Shown here: piece by piece, positions 26,623-34,390 of the stretch
Layout of the letters: the number at the start of each line of letters is the position of its first letter
Position numbering within the stretch: position 1 is the stretch's first letter
Assembly (NCBI RefSeq): GCF_000233715.2
Contig: NC_021184.1
Coordinates: 1,054,001 to 1,118,000 of the forward strand
Reading direction: 5' to 3'
Length of the DNA: 64,000 nt
Source: Desulfoscipio gibsoniae DSM 7213
GTDB lineage: Bacteria > Bacillota > Desulfotomaculia > Desulfotomaculales > Desulfallaceae
Notes under the pieces: model-generated
What the model was told of the DNA's origin: nothing
Database searches by the model: none
What the model saw: only the letters and a program-made list of their open reading frames with translations
Program-made: the position numbers and the translations under genes

Positions 26623-27597
26623 ATGCTAAAAGATAGAATTTTGCACGTAATAAATAATATGTTTCAAAATACTGAATATGGATTCGAAGCATTTGTTATT
26701 ATGAAAAATGATAATACTTTAAAACGTCTAGTATTGTTTGAGGGAAACCCATCAAACTTGTCAGGTCAAGCTTCTGAAAATTTTAAAGAAAAGGTAAATA
26801 CCACTATAGCGGAATTTATTAAAGAAAAATATTTAGCGGATGATGCCGAATACGAACCGGTAGAAAACATAGCCGATAATCAAAATAAATTTTACGTAAT
26901 AGAGCAAACCGACCAGTATAGGCCTTTTGACATACTAAATACGCCTATTAATAATTTACAAACATTTAATATGACAGACCGAGATAATGCCCTGGGACTC
27001 TTGTTTATGTTTAGACGTGGTGATAACAAGATTTGGGGATATCAGCACATATATACAGTAACAATTCCTAATAAGTTAAGAAAAAATTGGCTATCTATTC
27101 AACAAGCTGAAACGTTTAAAGAAATGATTCTACCACTATTTCCGATTGCTAAGAAAGTGAATTTAATAATTATTGGACAAGAAATTACCACCAAAGATAT
27201 TTCATTAATGCAACGTCAATTTGGATTTGAAACATATATTAGGAATTCAGCTCAGACCGTTATCGGGGATGTTAGTGAAATAGGATTGTTTGAAAATATT
27301 GAAAAACTGTCATCGTATGTGGAAAGAAGCAAACTAACATATGCTAAAAAGATGATGAGGATTAGGCACTCTGCAGTACTTAGAATGTCCTCTGAACAGT
27401 TGCTAAATAAAGTTCAAACATTACCTCGATGGTCAGGCAAATTCGTAATTGAAAACAATAGAATTGTTTTAAAGACATATAATCATGTGGAAAATCTAAT
27501 TGATTTGCTTGATGAAAGATATACTCGTTCTGATGTTACGGGTGAAGAATATAGTACAGACGTCAAAAGACTGGCGCCACCGATAGAACAAAATTAA
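26623..27597 (+). CDS. kwaB: Kiwa anti-phage protein KwaB (DUF4868)
   Basis: A 324-aa soluble protein with the DUF4868 signature: EQTDQYRPFDILNTPINNLQ, ALGLLFMFRRGDNKIWGYQH, LMQRQFGFETYIRN, KLTYAKKMMRIRHSAVLRMS and a C-terminal block running from LPRWSGKFVIENN to LIDLLDERYTRSDVTGEEY. KwaB is the DNA-binding effector that forms a membrane assembly with KwaA and blocks phage functions. ATG with AAGGAAG upstream. Full length, no disruptions, so the system looks intact. Confidence 0.88.
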   Translation: MLKDRILHVINNMFQNTEYGFEAFVIMKNDNTLKRLVLFEGNPSNLSGQASENFKEKVNTTIAEFIKEKYLADDAEYEPVENIADNQNKFYVIEQTDQYRPFDILNTPINNLQTFNMTDRDNALGLLFMFRRGDNKIWGYQHIYTVTIPNKLRKNWLSIQQAETFKEMILPLFPIAKKVNLIIIGQEITTKDISLMQRQFGFETYIRNSAQTVIGDVSEIGLFENIEKLSSYVERSKLTYAKKMMRIRHSAVLRMSSEQLLNKVQTLPRWSGKFVIENNRIVLKTYNHVENLIDLLDERYTRSDVTGEEYSTDVKRLAPPIEQN

Positions 27598-27878
27598 GAA
27601 AAATACAATGTTTTTAACCTAGCTAAACTAAAATGGAGCTTTTAATTCCCATTATCCATAGAACTGATACAATGTATATATAATGATTATGGCTATTTAA
27701 ATTATTGTATTGAAGAGCCAATTCAATCTCCAGTAAATTAACCACGTTGTTGCAAATAATCTGTAGAATACATAACATTGAATTATCGTTCCTAAACCAT
27801 ACTGTTGCCTCCCCCCTTACATGGATTATTTTTGACAGTAAGTTATCATCATTGAATAATTGAAAAGGAGATTTTGCT
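27598..27878. other. AT-rich spacer after Kiwa
   Basis: No terminator or gene recognised between kwaB and the NTF2-like gene. Confidence 0.4.
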
Positions 27879-28244
27879 GTGAATCAAGCCCAAATTATTG
27901 CTTGTGAGGAACGCCTTCGAAAAGCAATGCTGTCCAGTAATGTGGAAGTGCTGAATGAACTGATTGCTGACGATCTTCTCTTCGTTAATCAATCTGGACA
28001 GATTATTTCAAAAGAAGCAGATATTGAAGTTCATCGTTCTGGTAACTTGAAAATAACCAAAATTGATATATTGGAACAAAAAATAAGACAGATGGAAAAG
28101 TCGGCCGTAACCGTTACAAGAGTGTCTATATCCGGTACTTTCGGAACAGAATCATTCGTGGGAGAGCTCTGTTATACACGTGTCTGGGAGTATCGTATGG
28201 GGAATTGGAAAGTTGTCTCCGCCCATTGCAGTACGGTTACGTAG
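27879..28244 (+). CDS. NTF2-like (DUF4440) protein
   Basis: A 121-aa protein of the SnoaL/NTF2-like alpha-beta barrel superfamily: an N-terminal helix (EERLRKAMLSSNVEVLNELI), ADDLLFVNQSGQIISKEADI and the closing strands YTRVWEYRMGNWKVVSAHCS. GTG start with AAAAGGAGA upstream. Members bind small hydrophobic molecules or act as accessory enzymes; no specific role can be assigned. Confidence 0.82.
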   Translation: MNQAQIIACEERLRKAMLSSNVEVLNELIADDLLFVNQSGQIISKEADIEVHRSGNLKITKIDILEQKIRQMEKSAVTVTRVSISGTFGTESFVGELCYTRVWEYRMGNWKVVSAHCSTVT

Positions 28245-28349
28245 AACTATGTCATATGTCGAGGAATCCTTTAGCCAGTAAAATGCGATAATTTCTTCGC
28301 GTCACGGATGGTCACTATGCGTATCATTGAGACTGAGTTAATCCTAATA

Positions 28350-30015
28350 AGGACTTGCTGAACCGACCTTAATTTTTAATTAAAACAGTATAATGACGGT
28401 TCCTGACAACCCAGATTATACCGAAACAGACGCCGCATAAAAAAGAACAAAAGAACACGGAGTTTATGCTCCAAGTTCATCACTAGGAACTGCAAGCAGA
28501 TCACGCTTTCAGCGGTCTCTTTTAGACGTGCCATAATACGTGCCAAACCATAGCGACGCTTGCCTTCTCCAAATTTGGCTTCTACAGCATTGCGTTCGCT
28601 GGCATCTTGCCGTTCTATGCGTCTCTGCTCTTTCTGTAGCACTTTATCAATCAGTGGTCTTCCTAGCCGTGGTCCACTGAGCCGTATGTTATATCTATCG
28701 CAGAAGCGCAGGTTTTCCCTATTCCGGTATATTTTGTCGGCTTGAACGGCTTCAGGGTAGTACCCGTACTTTTGGCGGTAATATTCCACCGATTCTTGCA
28801 AGGTTACTCCTTCATTGAAGGCATCCCAACTCAGCGTTTCCACGAAGGCGTAGCCATCTACCATACTGATAGCGACTTTCGCGCCGAACTCGACATCAGC
28901 CGTGGCCTTACCTCGGACAATGGGACGCACATGCGGCTGGCTGATGCTTACAATGCGATCATTTATCTTGTGTTTGCGGTAGGTATACATATGGAGTTGT
29001 TGTTCATAGACCATACGTATGGTGCGCAATGTATCCTGTTGTTTCTGACTCAGACCATGACTATCACCGGCCATAGCTAGTAGGCGGTCTACAGCACTTA
29101 GGTTGCGCCTCACATAGCGCAGCTGCTTGCCGATGGCTTTTCGGATAGCTTTTTTACCAGGCTTTCTGTTGTGAACAATGTTAAGGTAGGCTTTACGAGC
29201 TATTTGACGATAAGTACGTGGTCTTCTACCTGGCTTACCAAGAGTCTTGTGCACGAGATCGATAATGTTATCCAACTTCTCCCTAGCTTCGTTAAGCAAG
29301 GATAAGTCAGTGGGGTAGCGTATGTCTGCCGGGGCGCAGGTGGCATCCAAGATGAGTTTGCCTTTGTTTGCTGGATATACCTCAAAAGAAGATGCTTTGC
29401 TTTCTGGGCTATTTGGTTCTTTCGCGTGCGTTTTTTTGCCACCTGAAGGCGGTTTAGGCTTGTTGTCATCGTCCTTCTTTTGCTCTTCCGCTTTCTTGGC
29501 GGCACGACAGATTTCTTCGTTGATATCTTTTAGGGTTTCAGAGCCAAAACGCTTACGAAAGTGGACCATTAGTGAAGAATCAAATGGCGGCCGATCCTGG
29601 TATTCCCTTAGACCGATGAAGTATTGTAAGTACGGATTCTCAGTGATCTGCTCCACTGTTTCACGGTCACTATAGCCACATTTCTCTTTAATGATTAAGG
29701 CACCAAGGGCCATTCTGACGGGTTTAGCCAACTGTCCACGGTTGCTGGGAAAAAGATTGGCATAGCGTTCTTCGATGCTTTCCCAGGGGATAATTTTAGC
29801 TAGTTTTACCCAGCGGTTATCAGCTCTTAATTTGCCTTCAAAAGGCAATATAAATTCTTCAAGATAATATTGGTTTTCCACTTTACGGAACATATTTTTT
29901 GCCTCCAGGTGCACGGTTTTTGCAATCTTTACCGCATTTTCCATGCATCTTATTTCGACAAATATGCTCCTAAATCCTTGATTTTATTGGGTTTTTGTTT
30001 GGTTCAGCAAGCCCT
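28350..30015 (-). mobile_element. Insertion sequence, IS1182/IS5-superfamily type
   Basis: One transposase gene bounded by 15-bp inverted ends, AGGACTTGCTGAACC (28350-28364) and the complement of AGGGCTTGCTGAACC (30001-30015), 14 of 15 matching. CTAATAA occurs at both edges (28344-28350 and 30014-30020), partly overlapping the ends, and may include the target duplication. Length about 1.67 kb. Intact, so possibly active. Confidence 0.8.
28376..29893 (-). CDS. DDE transposase (IS1182-like)
   Basis: A 505-aa transposase. The N-terminal domain (GALIIKEKCGYSDRETVEQI, PPFDSSLMVHFRKRFG) is the InsH/DUF772 type, and the DDE catalytic core includes LDATCAPADIRYPTDLSLL (first Asp), a second Asp near VQADKIYRNREN and the final Glu in NAVEAKFGEGKRRYG. 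A Lys/Pro-rich insert (KKDDDNKPKPPSGGKK) lies between the domains. The ATG at 29893 has a GGAGG ribosome site and is preferred over one 17 codons upstream. Confidence 0.92.
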   Translation of the reverse strand: MFRKVENQYYLEEFILPFEGKLRADNRWVKLAKIIPWESIEERYANLFPSNRGQLAKPVRMALGALIIKEKCGYSDRETVEQITENPYLQYFIGLREYQDRPPFDSSLMVHFRKRFGSETLKDINEEICRAAKKAEEQKKDDDNKPKPPSGGKKTHAKEPNSPESKASSFEVYPANKGKLILDATCAPADIRYPTDLSLLNEAREKLDNIIDLVHKTLGKPGRRPRTYRQIARKAYLNIVHNRKPGKKAIRKAIGKQLRYVRRNLSAVDRLLAMAGDSHGLSQKQQDTLRTIRMVYEQQLHMYTYRKHKINDRIVSISQPHVRPIVRGKATADVEFGAKVAISMVDGYAFVETLSWDAFNEGVTLQESVEYYRQKYGYYPEAVQADKIYRNRENLRFCDRYNIRLSGPRLGRPLIDKVLQKEQRRIERQDASERNAVEAKFGEGKRRYGLARIMARLKETAESVICLQFLVMNLEHKLRVLLFFFMRRLFRYNLGCQEPSLYCFN

Positions 30016-30254
30016 AATAACCTAACTAGCCAACTTTTTTTACATAAAACTAGAGATAATCCAGCATACTAAAGAATTTCACATTATCCATATAATGTAA
30101 TATTGCAATTAAGTGACTAAAAGTGGATATTTTATTGCAAAATACCCCTAATCTGGCAGTAACTATAAATACACCACTAAAAAAGCCATTGATAATTAAT
30201 ACTATAATCAAAGGAAATTGCTAACTTTAACCTCTGAAAAGGCATGATTTATTA

Positions 30255-31045
30255 ATGGAAAGAACGTTGCTGGAACTATTACTCCTGACATTTGTCATTC
30301 ATTTGATAGATACTCTGGCTTATTCGGTTAGATTGAATTCAGTTAAAAGTAGCCAAATAGCCTTGTCGTTTTCTCTTTTTAACTATTCGTTCTTATTTCC
30401 CGAACTGCCAATACATTTCAGGCCCCACTCATCGGGGGTATCATTGGAACAAGTATTTTACATGGCATAGATCCCCTTGCCGATATGCGTAAAGTAATTT
30501 TTGCCTCAACAATAGGTACGTTAGTTGGGACATTACTTATCCCAACTTTTCTTAGGGTATTTGAAGTGGCTGTTAGACGGTTAGAGGTAAATGGTTCTGT
30601 TCCATCCCTAGTCGTGGAGGCATTGCAGGTAAATAATATAAGGCAAATTGTGAGGAGTGCAACCAGACCTTCAAAGAAAATGCTGGAAAGGCTGAGATAT
30701 CGGGAAATCCCCAAAAGATTACTTATTTTAAACGCCCTGGTCACTGGAATTTATACCATAGGTGTTCTTGCTGCCAATTATTCAGCGTTATTGGTTGCCG
30801 AGCAGCATCGTTTAGCGGCTGCGGGGTCATCGGGTATGATTAACGGAGTTGCTGCGATTTTGTTGACCTTATTCATTGACCCAAAGTCCGCAATTATTAC
30901 GGATCAGGCGCTAAGGGAAAAAAGACCGTACGGGGATGTAAAAGCCCTGGTAGTCTTACTTATCACAACTAAAATCATAGGAACATTATTAGGACAGGTG
31001 ATATTTTTGCCGGCTGCAAAAATTATAGCAAGTTTTTATAACTAA
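30255..31045 (+). pseudogene. amj: Lipid II flippase Amj, frameshifted
   Basis: The two frames 30255-30383 and about 30383-31045 together encode an Amj-type flippase (alternate MurJ), which moves lipid II across the membrane. The first part has FVIHLIDTLAYSVRLNSVKS; after ALSFSLFN one base is missing (around 30381), and the continuation LFVLISRTANTFQAPLIGG and GTSILHGIDPLADMRKVIF is in the next frame. The rest (QALREKRPYGDVKALVVLL) is intact to the family end. Either inactivated or a sequencing error in the run of T and A. Confidence 0.8.
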
Positions 31046-31094
31046 TCACTTTCATTTATACACACCGCACTTGTCGAAAGAAAGGCTGTCTGCA

Positions 31095-31964
31095 ATGAAA
31101 AAGAATTGGATATCTGTGTTTTTGGCGGCGGTTGTACTGTTTGCAAGTATATTAGTATTGCTGCAGGAAGCGGGTATTCTGGGCGAACTGGCCAGGCAAA
31201 GTCGGTATTATTATTTCTGGGCCATGCTCAGTCTGCTGGTTGGTGTACTTTACGCTGCAGCATCCGTCCTGGCCTGGATATGCTGGAGAAGGGTCGGCAC
31301 AGTATTCTTCAAGTGGTTGACAATGGCTCTGGTTTTAATAACAGGTCTGTGGCTCGAGAGCTTGCTGTTTGGTCATATGGCTCCCAGACCGCTGGCTTCA
31401 CCGGGCGCTGATTTGTTAGACATTATTAAGCGGCAGGTACTAATCAACCAATTGCATAATATATTGTTACAGCAGCCCGGGGCTATCCTATCCGCTATTT
31501 TTCTCGTTTATGCTTTAATTCTTTGGGATGGGCAGGTCCGCTTGGTAGAAGTGTTTAAACCGGTTTGGATTATGCTTCTTTGTTTGGTATTTGCGCTGGG
31601 GGCCGCTATGCTTATTATGTCTATGGCAAATATTGGCGGTAATCATGAGCTATTTTGGGCTAACTCCGGCCATGTGTTAATGGGCAGTCTGGTGCCGGCT
31701 ATTTACGTTTACGGCATCGTTGCGGCACAGCGAAAGCCACCGGCTTCCAGGCATCGATTCCTGAAATGGCTGGTGGCTTATTTTGCACTGGGGGTTTTAA
31801 CCTGGCTGCTGACCTTCCTATTTAGCTTGGTATCTTCAGCTATACATTTAATGTGGTTAACGCAGTTCTTTATTTATACAAGCCAATTGTTTTCTTTGGC
31901 CATGTCCGTTTTAATTGTTATTGGTCTGGCAAATTTCCTGGCGGCAGCGAAGTTTGAAGAATAA
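31095..31964 (+). CDS. Polytopic membrane protein of unknown function
   Basis: A 289-aa protein with about seven helices (ISVFLAAVVLFASILVLL, YFWAMLSLLVGVLYAAASVL, WLTMALVLITGLWLESLLF, ILSAIFLVYALIL, VWIMLLCLVFALGAAMLIM, VLMGSLVPAIYVYGIVA, LVAYFALGVLTWLLTFLFSL). Conserved His residues at FGHMAPR, GNHELFW and SGHVL suggest haem or metal binding, reminiscent of cytochrome oxidase subunit I-like proteins (inference). The ATG at 31095 is chosen over an in-frame TTG at 31071. The C-terminal third and 39 bp of downstream DNA are duplicated at 63653-63933. Confidence 0.65.
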   Translation: MKKNWISVFLAAVVLFASILVLLQEAGILGELARQSRYYYFWAMLSLLVGVLYAAASVLAWICWRRVGTVFFKWLTMALVLITGLWLESLLFGHMAPRPLASPGADLLDIIKRQVLINQLHNILLQQPGAILSAIFLVYALILWDGQVRLVEVFKPVWIMLLCLVFALGAAMLIMSMANIGGNHELFWANSGHVLMGSLVPAIYVYGIVAAQRKPPASRHRFLKWLVAYFALGVLTWLLTFLFSLVSSAIHLMWLTQFFIYTSQLFSLAMSVLIVIGLANFLAAAKFEE

Positions 31965-32023
31965 TACCGCTTATGATTAGAGTATGGCTAATTATCCAGC
32001 AGCTATACTCAGGAGGAGTAAAT

Positions 32024-32593
32024 ATGCGTATCTTAGTTTTAAACGGTAGTCCACGTAAAAACGGAACAGTTGCTAATCTCCTAAAAAGCGTTGTTGAAGG
32101 TATTTCTAATAGACATGAGGTGGAATGGATTAATGTATATGAGCTAAAAATTAAGCCTTGTATTGCATGCATGAAGTGCCGGTCAAACCAAGAATGTACC
32201 TTACCACAAGACGATGCCCATATAGTTGGGCGTAAAATAAGGGATGCTGATGGTTTAATAGTGGGCACACCAACGCACTGGGGAAATATGAGTGCTCAAC
32301 TCAAACTTTTATTTGATAGGAATGTGCCAGTGTTTATGGGGGAAAAACCAAACGGAATGCCTTACCCACGCCAAAAGGGAAAGCCAGCGGTTATATTAAC
32401 TGCTTGTAGTACTCCTTGGCCATTCAATTATATTGCAGCCGAAAGCAGAGGAGCAATTAGAGCTGTAAATGAAGTATTACATTATGGAGGATACAGGCTT
32501 ATTGGTAAGATCGTAAAATCAGGAACTAAAACAAGGCCGCTAATTTCCAAGAGACTATTAAAAAAATCTAAAATCATTGGAAACAGGTTTTAG
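32024..32593 (+). CDS. Iron-sulfur flavoprotein / NADPH-dependent FMN reductase family
   Basis: A 189-aa flavodoxin-like protein. ILVLNGSPRKNGTVANLL is the FMN phosphate loop; IKPCIACMKCRSNQEC is a Cys motif as in Isf-type Fe-S flavoproteins; GTPTHWGNMSAQLKLLFDR is the second FMN-contact segment. ATG with AGGAGGAG upstream. Likely an electron carrier or quinone/oxygen-detoxifying reductase. Confidence 0.85.
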   Translation: MRILVLNGSPRKNGTVANLLKSVVEGISNRHEVEWINVYELKIKPCIACMKCRSNQECTLPQDDAHIVGRKIRDADGLIVGTPTHWGNMSAQLKLLFDRNVPVFMGEKPNGMPYPRQKGKPAVILTACSTPWPFNYIAAESRGAIRAVNEVLHYGGYRLIGKIVKSGTKTRPLISKRLLKKSKIIGNRF

Positions 32594-32925
32594 GCTTAGC
32601 ACCGGTGAATCAGGATTTAAATAACAAAAGCATTGTTTGTTGCACATGATTAATATAAAACGAGATAACTCAGGATCTGTTTTTAACTGATGAATAGAAA
32701 GCCACTTGTGAACATGTGTATTACCGATCAGCGATTTACTGTGTATTACAAAAAGTTTGCCCCCGGACTTGCGGTATATTACAACGATGCAATTTAGCAT
32801 TGTTGCCTTGCGAATGCATGAGCATTCAGGAATTGAACAGAGTGGATTTACCCTCCTGCCGAATAAGGACAGGCGGGTAGGAGGAAAACTATAAGAAAGA
32901 ATGTAGAAAAGCGAAAGGGGAACCT
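32594..32925. other. Spacer with a doubtful minus-strand frame
   Basis: A minus-strand frame (32558-32800, 80 codons) has protein-like character but no ribosome site and overlaps the flavoprotein gene end. Nothing else is seen before the DUF3231 ribosome site (AAAGGGGAA). Confidence 0.25.
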
Positions 32926-33912
32926 GTGTTGATTCTACCGTTCATGAACAAAAAGATCAAGAATAAGCATTACGATGTGGGAGTAGCAGAGGTGCACTAC
33001 CTGTGGCACATGGTGAAAGCAAAATATGATTTCCTTCAACTCCTTGATATCTGGTTAAACCAGGTCCATGACAGGGAATTGCACGCATTGATCAAGATGT
33101 ACGCCGCGGAAATCCGGGGCGATATCAAGACATGGGAGGACCAACTGAGAAAGTTCAGCGTTCGCGGGCCGGACAGCTACATCCCGGGTGTCGATACAGT
33201 ATGCAACCCTCAGTTGGTTCACGATCAGCTCATTGCCACCGAGTTATTTACTTTTGCCCAGGAACACATTGAAATGCTTATCAAGGCCTTTCGGTCTTCG
33301 ACTACAAACGACGATATCAATACTCTCTTTATGAATGGAACGAAGAAAGCAGTTGACAGGTTTAGTCTCTTTTGCAAATACGTCAAAGCCAAAGGATGGA
33401 TCGGCAAACAGCCTCTTTTTCAGAATCGCCCCGGGGATGCCGGAGAGGAATTGTGCGCGGGAGAAGCTCATCACCTGTGGGACCACCTGACCTACCGGAA
33501 CGATAATATTGAGATGACGCAAACCTTCATCACCTTTGCTAAAGACGGTGATTTTAAGCTGTTCCTGGAAAGAGGTATGCAGGTACTTTTGAAACAAGCG
33601 AGGATGCTTGAAAAGGAGCTTGTCCACTTCAGAGTTCCCCTGCCAAACAGGCCCCCCAATGTGATGCCGTGGACAGCCACCACCATGTTGATGGATGATG
33701 ACAACATGTTTAGATGGGTTTTCCAGGGAATCCAAGGCGCACTGTCGATGCACGCCCAGGCGCTCATAGAGTGCACGCACAATGACCGGATCAGAAACAT
33801 TTTTGAGGAATTGCTCTTTAGCGAATTAGAGATACTGGCGTCAGCGATTAAATACGGTAAGTTGAAAGGGTGGCTGAACCCGAGTCTCCACTACGGAGCA
33901 CTGCGGACTTAA
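32926..33912 (+). CDS. DUF3231 protein (two ferritin-like repeats)
   Basis: A 328-aa all-helical protein built of two similar halves. Each begins with a conserved opening (VGVAEVHYLWHMVKAKYDFLQ near residue 18; LCAGEAHHLWDHLTYRNDNIE near 185). This is the DUF3231 pattern found in spore-forming Firmicutes, with a ferritin-like four-helix fold per repeat. GTG start six bases after AAAGGGGA; an ATG at 32944 is an alternative. Function unproven; members have been linked to spores. Confidence 0.83.
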   Translation: MLILPFMNKKIKNKHYDVGVAEVHYLWHMVKAKYDFLQLLDIWLNQVHDRELHALIKMYAAEIRGDIKTWEDQLRKFSVRGPDSYIPGVDTVCNPQLVHDQLIATELFTFAQEHIEMLIKAFRSSTTNDDINTLFMNGTKKAVDRFSLFCKYVKAKGWIGKQPLFQNRPGDAGEELCAGEAHHLWDHLTYRNDNIEMTQTFITFAKDGDFKLFLERGMQVLLKQARMLEKELVHFRVPLPNRPPNVMPWTATTMLMDDDNMFRWVFQGIQGALSMHAQALIECTHNDRIRNIFEELLFSELEILASAIKYGKLKGWLNPSLHYGALRT

Positions 33913-33937
33913 ACATAGAGATATCACAGCAGATGGA

Positions 33938-34360
33938 TCAATCAAGAGTCAAGGATGATTGAACCACCCAGAGATCTATTTGAGACATTAAGCCAAAACG
34001 TTCGGCAACAGGTATAAACCTGCCGGGAGAGATTGTCTGCCCGTTCTTATCTTGGAGTCGAATCAGGGCTTCGTGATGAATAATTTTTCCGTCACCTACT
34101 CTAACCACTGATTGAAAATAAAGCACAAACCGGTCTTCTTTTAAGGTACTCTTAACCAACCCAACCAACTGGTTGGTTTCAGTAAGCCTGTTTATCGGAT
34201 CTTTTTCGGACCCGGCAAAGGCAAACCTGTTCCGGCCCCATTCCTTAGCTGCATAAAGGGCAGTATCCGCGAGAGAGAGAAGTTTTTGATTATCTAAAGA
34301 ACCGTCAACCATGACAATACCAATACTGATCCGTTTGATCAAGCGGACGGAGGCAGGCCC
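33938..34360 (-). pseudogene. GGDEF-EAL protein, internal fragment
   Basis: The minus strand encodes the end of a GGDEF domain (SIGIVMVDGSLDNQKLLSLAD, TALYAAKEWGRNRF; the GGDEF loop itself is missing) joined to the start of an EAL domain (FVLYFQSVVRVG, HHEALIRLQDKNG, FIPVAERFGLMSQID). The rest of the EAL domain and all N-terminal sequence are gone. In the intact protein these domains make and break cyclic di-GMP. The 5' side is cut where the leader of the first rph-like gene begins. Confidence 0.75.
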
Positions 34361-34390
34361 ATAGCGGCCCACCTTAAGGAGGGAGCCCGT

